From contig JAODGL010000152.1 of assembly GCA_025464585.1 (NCBI GenBank), positions 1-7,118 of the forward strand: a DNA stretch of 7,118 nt, written 5' to 3'. Both the position numbers and the translations under genes were made by a program. This DNA comes from Methanosarcinales archaeon (GTDB lineage: Archaea > Halobacteriota > Syntropharchaeia > Alkanophagales > Methanospirareceae). The first letter of the stretch is position 1; each line of letters opens with the position of its first letter. Below, in pieces: positions 1 through 5,150 of this stretch. The notes beneath the pieces were generated by a model that was not told the DNA's origin, searched no databases, and worked only from the letters and a program-made list of their open reading frames with translations.

Positions 1-194
1 AGCTTTATATTATCTCCTATAATATTATCGTAGTGTAAAAAAAAGACAGATAAAAGAATAAGTATAATTGGTTCTGGCTGGGTGGGCACGGCACTCGGGA
101 AAGGGCTTGCAGGAATTGGCTACGAAGTGATTTTCTATGACATCGTAAGCAAGAATCTACCCAATTTCACAACAGATATAAACCCCGCGATTGA
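1..194 (+). repeat. Direct repeat R1, copy A (5' dehydrogenase segment)
   Basis: This segment aligns without gaps to 1673-1866, with 5 hand-counted mismatches in 194 bases (about 97% identity). It carries the upstream region and the first ~50 codons of the UDP-glucose dehydrogenase gene. Homology stops at about 194, where the sequence jumps to galU. The left limit is unknown because the window begins here. Confidence 0.95.
3..25 (+). promoter_or_regulatory. TATA-like box with inverted repeat, copy A
   Basis: An AT-rich CTTTATATTA stretch (3-12) overlaps a 7-bp inverted repeat, ATATTAT (7-13) and ATAATAT (19-25), with a 5-base spacer. The same arrangement precedes the intact copy of the gene at 1675-1697. 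In copy A the gene downstream has lost its start codon, so any promoter here would drive only the remnants and possibly the TA module. Assignment as a promoter is inferred from composition and position. Confidence 0.4.
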
Positions 195-213
195 TAAAGG
201 GGAGAGAAGTTGA
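43..213 (+). pseudogene. UDP-glucose dehydrogenase 5' remnant (start codon lost)
   Basis: This is the N-terminal Rossmann part of a UDP-glucose/GDP-mannose dehydrogenase, a duplicate of the gene at 1715-2584. The frame shows the dinucleotide-binding motif GSGWVGTALGKG and continues to about residue 51 of the intact protein. Two lesions kill it. The ATG of the intact copy reads AAG here (43-45), from a T-to-A change. Homology then ends at 194, where a deletion of about 1.19 kb joins it to galU in another frame, so the dehydrogenase frame stops at TGA 211-213. No catalytic Lys or Cys remains. It cannot encode a functional enzyme. Confidence 0.9.
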
Positions 214-577
214 GAAGGATATTTGCCTCGTTGAGGATTTAGTTGAGAAGCCGTTGCCTGAGGAGGCGCCTTCCAATTTGGGTATCATAGGGCGGTATAT
301 CCTGACGCCAGCGGTATTTGATGCGATTGCGCATACGCCAACGGGCAAAGGTAATGAGATTCAGCTTACCGATGCGCTGCGTATCGTCCGGGAGAAAATA
401 TATGCCTATGTTTATAGGGGGAGAAGATACGACATAGGTAACAAGCTTGACTGGCTGAAATCTAATATTGAACTCTCCTTAGCGGATGAGAGGTTCAATA
501 ACAAGCTTAAAGAATTTTTGCGAACGCTTATAGCTTATATAAATGTAAAAAAGAATAGTAAAATATGTCAACCATGA
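195..577 (+). pseudogene. galU 3' remnant (C-terminal part of UTP-glucose-1-P uridylyltransferase)
   Basis: This segment duplicates 3059-3396 of the intact galU (4 mismatches in the 323 bases from 210; the first ~15 bases at the junction are poorer). It encodes roughly residues 162-272, including VEKP, GRYILTP, EIQLTDAL and YDIGNKLDWL. The N-terminal nucleotide-binding signature GLGTRFLPATK is absent, so it cannot bind UTP normally. A TTG at 191 could start a 128-residue frame, but without that domain it is probably debris. A tandem duplication of GCTTATA (526-532, 533-539) displaces the original stop and adds 14 residues (AYINVKKNSKICQP), so the frame ends at 577, overlapping the next ORF. 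Confidence 0.88.
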
Positions 578-810
578 AGAGGGAGCTAATGCCTATAATA
601 ATCATGAAGGAGATAATTGACCAGAAGAGCGAACTCGAGCGGATACTATCGAAATACAAGGTGAAAGAGACGGAGGAGATAGAGAAAGGGATAGAAAAGA
701 GGGAGCTGCCGGAGCATCCATCTTACGAGGATTTCTTATCAGCTTTAGCATTGAGAAGTAATATAGAAGAGATGAAAAAGCTGGTGCGGGAGTTGATAGG
801 GGAGATTTGA
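565..810 (+). CDS. Putative antitoxin of TumE-type TA module (small helical protein)
   Basis: This encodes a small, charged, probably all-helical protein of up to 81 residues, with no signal peptide or membrane segment. Several in-frame ATGs exist (565, 574, 589, 604). A GGGAG at 581-585 lies just before ATG 589, and the sequence from MKEIIDQKSELERIL onward looks like the real core, so the true protein may be 68-73 residues. Heptad-like runs (SELERILSKYKVKETEEIEK) suggest a coiled coil, followed by HPSYEDFLSALALRSNIEEMKKL. The stop overlaps the TumE-like toxin start (TGATG, 808-812), the classic arrangement of an antitoxin upstream of its toxin. The role is inferred mainly from this pairing. 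It sits directly behind the galU remnant. Confidence 0.6.
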   Translation: MSTMKRELMPIIIMKEIIDQKSELERILSKYKVKETEEIEKGIEKRELPEHPSYEDFLSALALRSNIEEMKKLVRELIGEI

Positions 811-1304
811 TGTTCCGCAGGTATCTATCGTTTTTAAAGGTGGCAAGAGATGAATTCTCAGATATACTCATAGATGTAGAACTTCATGCTGATAGGGTGA
901 GGTTAATTTTAATTGATAGCTCTTGGATTGACGTGAGGTATCCTGTAGAGGATAAGTTCTCTTTTCACTGGCAAAGGGACGATAAGATATACAGAATTGA
1001 TACAGCACCGCATCACAAAGGCATCAAGAGTTTTCCGAGACATATTCACCTCGGCTCAGAAGATAATGTCATTGAGGATCATGTATTAGAGGAAAATGTT
1101 TCACCTGAGGAAAATTTCAGGAGGTTTATGGAATGGGTAAGAGGACTTCTCAGGGGGGGATTGAACAAATCTTTCTTCTTAAATGTGTCAAGGGTAAAAC
1201 TGAACATGAACAAAGAGATTGAAGCGATAATAGAGAATCTTAAAGGCGTAAGCGAGCGTATAGAAGGCGCAAATGTGCTGGTTACAGGCGGAGCGGGTTT
1301 GTGA
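810..1304 (+). CDS. TumE family (DUF6516-like) toxin, reading into UXS remnant
   Basis: Residues ~1-115 resemble the TumE/DUF6516 toxin family: FHWQ (52-55), DTAPHH (64-69) and FPRHIHLG (75-82) are the conserved aromatic/His-rich stretch. The molecular target is not known to me. ATG 810 is chosen because GGGGAG (799-804) lies 5 bases upstream and it overlaps the antitoxin stop; a TTG at 807 is also in frame. The family normally ends near residue ~116, but here the frame continues through RGGLNKSFFLNVSRVKLN and runs in frame into the UXS remnant (from 1206), stopping at 1304 after GGAGL. A seven-G run (1153-1159) marks the likely slip point: with six Gs a TGA at 1162-1164 would end the toxin right after the domain. 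The toxin domain looks complete; the tail is aberrant or reflects an indel. Confidence 0.7.
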   Translation: MFRRYLSFLKVARDEFSDILIDVELHADRVRLILIDSSWIDVRYPVEDKFSFHWQRDDKIYRIDTAPHHKGIKSFPRHIHLGSEDNVIEDHVLEENVSPEENFRRFMEWVRGLLRGGLNKSFFLNVSRVKLNMNKEIEAIIENLKGVSERIEGANVLVTGGAGL

Positions 1305-1503
1305 TGTGCTCGTGGAGCAGGGGGCGAAAGTTATCTGTCTGGACAATCTCGCAAGCGGGCTGGAATCCAACATATCCCATCTGATGAATAAAGACAATTT
1401 CAAGTTCATCCAGCATGACGTGACGCAACCAATCCATTTCGATGAGCAGATAGACGTGGTAATGCACATTTAGCGAGCAGGGCATCTCCGTTTGAGTTTG
1501 AGA
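1206..1503 (+). pseudogene. UDP-glucuronate decarboxylase (UXS-like) 5' remnant, copy A
   Basis: This duplicates 4124-4436, the first ~105 codons of the intact UXS-like gene. It has three lesions. A 17-base deletion after 1297 removes FLGSW from the NAD-binding motif TGGAGFLGS and shifts the frame into a TGA (1302-1304). A 2-base CA insertion near 1467-1470 creates a second stop, ATT TAG. The gene is then cut off at 1503, before the catalytic Tyr and Lys. Identity to copy B rises along the gene: about 76% over 1206-1297, about 84% over the next ~86 bases, then about 98% to 1503 (hand counts). It is non-functional. Confidence 0.92.
1206..1503 (+). repeat. Direct repeat R3, copy A (UXS 5' segment)
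   Basis: Partner of 4124-4436. Homology starts exactly at the UXS start codon (ATGAACAAAGAGATT in both copies) and ends at 1503. The left flanks are unrelated because a different TA module lies upstream of each copy. Confidence 0.92.
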
Positions 1504-1542
1504 TTTTTCTTATAGAAGAAACGGGAGAGATTTAAATAATAT

Positions 1543-1674
1543 ATGTCGTCAAATGAAGATGTATCTTATTTGGATGTTTCCCTCAGGAAAATCGCAAAAG
1601 GAGCGGGCTTCGCTCTAATAGGAACTTTAATAGGAAGAGCATTTGGCTACGGTTCAAGAATAATTACGAGTTAG
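1543..1674 (+). pseudogene. Polysaccharide flippase (Wzx/RfbX-like) N-terminal fragment
   Basis: A 43-residue frame begins with a short acidic, hydrophilic leader, then DVSLRKIAKGAGFALIGTL and IGRAFGYGSRIIT. This is the typical N-terminus of archaeal and bacterial oligosaccharide flippases: a basic amphipathic stretch, the first glycine-rich membrane helix, and the start of the loop that usually continues into a YLGPxxYG-like motif. The full family has 400-500 residues and 12-14 helices; only the first helix remains. The frame ends at TAG 1672-1674, exactly where repeat copy B begins (1673), so the gene was cut by the recombination that placed copy B here. A T-rich stretch (1504-1509) separates it from the UXS remnant. 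Family call is from the N-terminal pattern only. Confidence 0.6.
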
Positions 1675-1866
1675 CTTTATATTATCTCCCATAATATTAT
1701 CGTAGTGTAAAAAAATGGCAGATAAAAGAATAAGTATAATTGGTTCTGGCTGGGTGGGCACGGCACTCGGGAAAGGGTTTGCAGGAATGGGCTACGAAGT
1801 GATTTTCTATGACATCGTAAGCAAGAATCTACCCAATTTCACAACAGATATAAACCCCGCGATTGA
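1673..1866 (+). repeat. Direct repeat R1, copy B
   Basis: Partner of 1-194. It holds the presumed promoter and the first ~50 codons of the intact UDP-glucose dehydrogenase gene. Its left edge coincides with the cut end of the flippase fragment. Confidence 0.95.
1675..1697 (+). promoter_or_regulatory. TATA-like box with inverted repeat before UDP-glucose dehydrogenase
   Basis: CTTTATATTA (1675-1684) fits an archaeal TATA box about 30-40 bases before ATG 1715, implying a short leader; no good Shine-Dalgarno precedes the ATG (GTGTAAAAAAATG). An inverted repeat ATATTAT/ATAATAT (1679-1685, 1691-1697; loop CTCCC) overlaps the box and could be an operator. It is conserved in copy A apart from one loop base. 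Inferred from sequence only. Confidence 0.45.
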
Positions 1867-2584
1867 AAACTCCCACATCTCTTTCATCTGCGTTCCAACG
1901 CCGACAGCGAATGATGGAATTGATCTGAGCTATATAAAAGAAGCATCGAAAGATATAGGGAAGGCATTGGCAAACAAAAATGGCTACCATCTTGTAGTCG
2001 TGAAAAGCACCGTAGTTCCGGGGACAACAGAGGAAGTAGTAATTCCGATACTGGAGGAATATTCAGGGAAGAGCGTGAGAGAAGGTGAAATAGGGGTGTG
2101 CATGAATCCCGAATTCCTGACAGAGATAGCGAACTCATGGACTGATGAAAATAGCTACAAAAAGGATTTCTTCACTGAGGACAGGATTGTTATCGGCGAA
2201 TACGATAAGGAACCGGGCGATATTTTAGAAGAGCTTTACAAACCTTTGGACAAACCTATTTTCAGAACGGATTTAAAAACTGCGGAGTTGATAAAATACG
2301 CCTCTAATTGCATACTCGCCACGAAAATATCCTACTGGAACGAGATATATCTTATTTGCAAAGAACTCGGGGTTAATTCTCAAACCATTGCGGATATTGT
2401 TGGTCTTGACCCGCGGATAGGTAAATATGGAACGGTGCACGGAAAAGCATTTGGGGGTAAGTGTCTCCCAAAGGATTTGAAGGCTTTCATTGCATTTGCG
2501 ATGAAGTACCGTGAGCCGAGGTTGCTGAGAGCGGTGGAGGAAATAAACGAGGAGATGCGTGAGAGATACGGTGTGAGGGAATGA
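1715..2584 (+). CDS. ugd: UDP-glucose 6-dehydrogenase-like protein lacking the C-terminal domain
   Basis: Predicted NAD-dependent oxidation of UDP-glucose to UDP-glucuronate in the cytoplasm. The 289 residues contain the N-terminal Rossmann domain (GSGWVGTALGKG, 10-21), CVPTPT (59-64), KSTVVPGTT (97-105), the NPEF segment (131-134), the central-domain LIKYASN (192-198, Lys194 and Asn198) and the active-site Cys250 in GGKCLPKD. Family members usually have about 400-450 residues; the C-terminal UDP-binding domain is absent, because the frame ends shortly after the central domain and its stop overlaps the galU start (ATGA, 2581-2584). Clean coupling to galU suggests either a native short form or an old truncation rather than a recent frameshift. 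Specificity for UDP-glucose is inferred from the galU and UXS neighbours; GDP-mannose is an alternative. Confidence 0.82.
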   Translation: MADKRISIIGSGWVGTALGKGFAGMGYEVIFYDIVSKNLPNFTTDINPAIENSHISFICVPTPTANDGIDLSYIKEASKDIGKALANKNGYHLVVVKSTVVPGTTEEVVIPILEEYSGKSVREGEIGVCMNPEFLTEIANSWTDENSYKKDFFTEDRIVIGEYDKEPGDILEELYKPLDKPIFRTDLKTAELIKYASNCILATKISYWNEIYLICKELGVNSQTIADIVGLDPRIGKYGTVHGKAFGGKCLPKDLKAFIAFAMKYREPRLLRAVEEINEEMRERYGVRE

Positions 2585-3399
2585 TAAGAAAAGCGGTGAT
2601 ACCTGCGGCGGGATTGGGCACGAGATTTTTACCCGCAACGAAAGCGCAGCCGAAGGAGATGCTCCCTGTAGTTGATAAGCCTGTTATACAATATGTTGTG
2701 GAAGAAGCGATATCATCAGGAATAAAAGATATCCTGATTATAACGGGAAAAGGTAAGAGGGCGATAGAAGACCATTTCGGTAAGAGCGAGCTGGAGAACG
2801 AGTTTTTAAATGAGATAGACGAAATGATGAGCCATGTAAATCTCCTTTATACGAGGCAGCGAGAGCCACGAGGGTTAGGCGATGCGGTTTACTATGCAAA
2901 GAGTTTTGTAAGTGATGAGCCTTTTGCCCTGCTTTTAGGCGATACGATAACCATTCCCGAATGCACTGCGGAATTGATGAGGAAATACGATGAATATAAG
3001 ACTTCTATTATTGCGGTTGAGGAAGTACCATCCGATAAAATAAGCAGTTATGGGATAATAGAGGGAAAAGAAGTTGAGAAGGATATTTGCCTCGTTGAGG
3101 ATTTAGTTGAGAAGCCGTTGCCTGAGGAGGCGCCTTCCAATTTGGGTATCATAGGGCGGTATATCCTGACGCCAGCGATATTTGATGCGATTGCGCATAC
3201 GCCAACGGGCAAAGGTAATGAGATTCAGCTTACCGATGCGCTGCGTATCGTCCGGGAGAAAATATATGCTTATGTTTATAGGGGGAGAAGATACGACATA
3301 GGTAACAAGCTTGACTGGCTAAAATCGAATATTGAACTCTCCTTAGCGGATGAGAGGTTCAATAACAAGCTTAAAGAATTTTTGCGAACGCTTATATAA
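2581..3399 (+). CDS. galU: UTP-glucose-1-phosphate uridylyltransferase
   Basis: Makes UDP-glucose from UTP and glucose-1-phosphate, the entry step for the neighbouring dehydrogenase. The 272-residue protein has the complete nucleotidyltransferase fold: signature AAGLGTRFLPATKA (9-22), PKEMLPVVDKP (24-34), RGLGDAV (97-103), the metal/sugar-binding GDT (120-122), VEKP (176-179), GRYILTP (192-198), EIQLTDAL (214-221) and YDIGNKLDWL (238-247). Length is slightly short of the usual ~290 but nothing essential seems missing. The start codon overlaps the dehydrogenase stop, so the two are translationally coupled. Residues from ~162 to the end are duplicated in the remnant at 195-532. A dTDP-glucose-forming relative is less likely given the GalU-type motifs. 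Confidence 0.93.
   Translation: MIRKAVIPAAGLGTRFLPATKAQPKEMLPVVDKPVIQYVVEEAISSGIKDILIITGKGKRAIEDHFGKSELENEFLNEIDEMMSHVNLLYTRQREPRGLGDAVYYAKSFVSDEPFALLLGDTITIPECTAELMRKYDEYKTSIIAVEEVPSDKISSYGIIEGKEVEKDICLVEDLVEKPLPEEAPSNLGIIGRYILTPAIFDAIAHTPTGKGNEIQLTDALRIVREKIYAYVYRGRRYDIGNKLDWLKSNIELSLADERFNNKLKEFLRTLI
3059..3396 (+). repeat. Direct repeat R2, copy B (3' galU segment)
   Basis: Partner of 195-532, nearly identical from 3074 onward (4 mismatches in 323 bases). In copy A it directly follows R1; here R1 and R2 are separated by 1192 bases, which gives the size of the copy A deletion. Confidence 0.95.
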
Positions 3400-3431
3400 A
3401 ATGTAGACAAACGATAATAAAGGTGGTTGAA

Positions 3432-3734
3432 GTGGAGGTGCTATCCATAAAGTTGCCGGAAGATATTGTTAGAGCTATACAGGAAATAGAAGAAATGGAG
3501 CAGATAGATAGAGCTACGGTAGTAAGAAAACTTTTGGTGAAAGCAATAGAGAAATGGAAGGAAGAGAGAGCTATCCAGATGTATCGTGATGGAAAGGTGA
3601 CACCATGGCGTGCTGCCAGTATAGCAAATCTCTCACTAAGAGAGATGATGAAGCTTGTTGCAGAGAAGGGGATCGAAATGCACTATACGGAGAAGGATTT
3701 AGAGGAAGATGTCAATGCTGCGCTAAAGGAGTAA
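3432..3734 (+). CDS. UPF0175 family antitoxin-like protein
   Basis: About 100 residues. The N-terminal half (EVLSIKLPEDIVRAIQ...IDRATVVRKLLVKAIEKWKEE) looks like a ribbon-helix-helix-type DNA-binding region. The second half (YRDGKVTPWRAASIANLSLREMMKLVAEKGIEMHY) is the helix-turn-helix typical of UPF0175, where the protein pairs with a DUF3368/PIN-like partner, as here. GTG 3432 is preferred because AGGTGG (3421-3426) lies five bases before it; GTG 3423 is in frame but overlaps that site. Predicted role: bind and neutralise the downstream toxin and repress the pair's own promoter. It begins 32 bases after the galU stop in a position that interrupts the sugar pathway, and its toxin follows 4 bases later. 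Confidence 0.82.
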   Translation: MEVLSIKLPEDIVRAIQEIEEMEQIDRATVVRKLLVKAIEKWKEERAIQMYRDGKVTPWRAASIANLSLREMMKLVAEKGIEMHYTEKDLEEDVNAALKE

Positions 3735-3738
3735 ATGT

Positions 3739-4140
3739 ATGCCGGTTTCAAATGCCTCTCCTTTAATATATCTTGCGAAAATAGGAGTCCTGGGCTACTT
3801 AAGAGATTTCTATGAAGATGTCCAGATACCGCAGGAAGTCAAGGAGGAGATAGTGGACCGAGGGATGAAAGGTGGATACAGCGATGCATTTGAGAAGGAG
3901 ATATTAGTGGATGAAGCAATAGCAAGAGATGCGGCAAGACAACTTGGATTAATCCCACATGGAACAATATATATTATTCTAAAACTTTATAATAACGGTT
4001 TTATTACAAAAGAGCAAGCAGAAGAACTGTTAGATATCCTCATAGAGAAGAACTTCCATGTCAGTGCAAGAGTGTATAAGAAGGCGATGCTTGCATTAAA
4101 AGGAGAGCTGTATAAGAAAGAATATGAACAAAGAGATTAA
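3739..4140 (+). CDS. DUF3368 PIN-like toxin, apparently internally deleted
   Basis: The N-terminus MPVSNASPLIYLAKIG and the VQIPQEVKEEIV stretch (28-39) are hallmark DUF3368, a PIN-like putative nuclease paired with UPF0175. The C-terminal part (VDEAIARDAARQLGL, 57-71; GTIYIILKLYNNGFI, 75-89; FHVSARVYKKAML, 106-118) is also typical. Between about residues 53 and 55 the usual ~30-40 residue central segment, with its conserved acidic GE-x-EAI-x-LA block, is missing; the protein has 133 residues against roughly 155-170 expected. Since that block supplies a predicted metal ligand, activity is doubtful. AAGGAG (3726-3731) lies 7 bases before ATG 3739. The last six residues (EYEQRD) extend into the UXS gene, which starts at 4124, so the native stop seems to have been lost. 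Confidence 0.78.
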   Translation: MPVSNASPLIYLAKIGVLGYLRDFYEDVQIPQEVKEEIVDRGMKGGYSDAFEKEILVDEAIARDAARQLGLIPHGTIYIILKLYNNGFITKEQAEELLDILIEKNFHVSARVYKKAMLALKGELYKKEYEQRD

Positions 4141-4436
4141 AGAAATACTAAAGAATCTTGGAGAGATAAGCGAAAACATAGAAGGCACGAACGTTTTAGT
4201 TACCGGTGGAGCGGGTTTTTTAGGCTCCTGGATTTGTGATGTGCTCGTGGAGCAGGGAGCGAAAGTTATTTGTCTGGACAATCTTGTTAGTGGATTGAGA
4301 GCCAACATATCGCACTTGATGAATAAAGACAATTTCAAGTTCATCCAGCATGACGTGACGCAACCAATTCATTTCAATGAGCAGATAGACGTGGTAATGC
4401 ATTTAGCGAGCAGGGCATCTCCGTTTGAGTTTGAGA
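4124..4436 (+). repeat. Direct repeat R3, copy B (UXS 5' segment)
   Basis: Partner of 1206-1503. Homology begins at the start codon and ends at 4436 inside the coding sequence. Divergence from copy A is concentrated in the first ~180 bases. Confidence 0.92.
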
Positions 4437-5122
4437 GATACCCGATACAGATATTGAAGGCAAACACTTTGGGGATATGGGTGGCTTTAGGGATAGCGAA
4501 GAAGCATGATGCACGGTTCTTATATACCTCTACGAGTGAGATATACGGGTGTGCGGATGAGATACCGACAACTGAAGAATACTGGGGTAATGTGAACCCG
4601 ATAGGACCGAGAAGCTGCTATGACGAGGCGAAGCGATGTGGTGAATCGTATGTGATTGCATACAAAATGCAGCATGGATTGGATACGAGGATAGCACGAA
4701 TCTTTAATACGTATGGCCCGAGGATGCGAGCAGAAGGCGTTTACGGTAGGGTTATTCCTCGCTTCATCGAGCAGGCATTGAACAATGACCCAATCACGAT
4801 TTTCGGCGATGGCTCGCAGACGAGGAGCTTTTGTTATGTTACCGACCAGGTGGAAGGTTTGGTAAAGCTTGCTTTTTTAGATGAGGCGAGAGGGGAAGTG
4901 GTGAATATAGGTAGCGATAAGGAGATAACGATTTTAGAACTGGCGAAACTGGTAAGAGACTTAACTAACTCCTCTTCGGGGATGGAGTTTCTGCCTTTGC
5001 CGGAGGACGACCCACCGAGGCGGAAGCCGGATATAAGCAAGGCGAGACGTATTCTGGATTGGGAGCCAAAAGTTGGTTTAGAAGAGGGATTGAGAAGGAT
5101 GATAGGGTGGTATAAGGGGTAG
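4124..5122 (+). CDS. NAD-dependent UDP-glucuronate decarboxylase-like (UXS) epimerase/dehydratase
   Basis: Extended short-chain dehydrogenase of 332 residues, predicted to convert UDP-glucuronate to UDP-xylose. Visible: NAD motif TGGAGFLGS (27-35), DN-L (52-54), HLAS (93-96), STSEIYG (136-142), WGNVNPIGPRSCYDEAKR (154-171) with catalytic Tyr166 and Lys170, ARIFNTYGPRM (191-201), GDGSQTRSFCYV (228-239) and NIGSDKEIT (261-269). The WGxVNPIGPRSCYDEAKR and GPRM patterns are characteristic of UXS rather than GalE or RmlB; dTDP-glucose 4,6-dehydratase is the main alternative. The N-terminus carries ~22 extra residues before the Rossmann strand. The start overlaps the toxin gene by 17 bases, so translation is probably coupled. 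The first ~105 codons are duplicated in the remnant at 1206-1503. Confidence 0.87.
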   Translation: MNKEIKEILKNLGEISENIEGTNVLVTGGAGFLGSWICDVLVEQGAKVICLDNLVSGLRANISHLMNKDNFKFIQHDVTQPIHFNEQIDVVMHLASRASPFEFERYPIQILKANTLGIWVALGIAKKHDARFLYTSTSEIYGCADEIPTTEEYWGNVNPIGPRSCYDEAKRCGESYVIAYKMQHGLDTRIARIFNTYGPRMRAEGVYGRVIPRFIEQALNNDPITIFGDGSQTRSFCYVTDQVEGLVKLAFLDEARGEVVNIGSDKEITILELAKLVRDLTNSSSGMEFLPLPEDDPPRRKPDISKARRILDWEPKVGLEEGLRRMIGWYKG

Positions 5123-5150
5123 TGCCGATACATGATATGCTTGAGGTGAG

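Noticed and set aside
157..348. Minus-strand open frames across the window (for example opposite the galU remnant, the dehydrogenase and UXS)
   Set aside because: They lie opposite well-supported plus-strand genes, show no family motifs and lack ribosome-binding sites.
1504..1512. T-rich stretch after the UXS remnant as a terminator
   Set aside because: Only five consecutive Ts with no hairpin; too weak to call.
1..1674. The duplication as an insertion sequence or transposon
   Set aside because: No transposase, terminal inverted repeats or target-site duplication is visible; the repeat limits coincide with gene borders and look like recombination.
1..5122. The whole tandem copy as a pure assembly artefact
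   Set aside because: The copies differ by point changes, indels and wholly different TA modules, so simple read duplication cannot explain them. A chimera of two strains remains possible and is noted under the findings.
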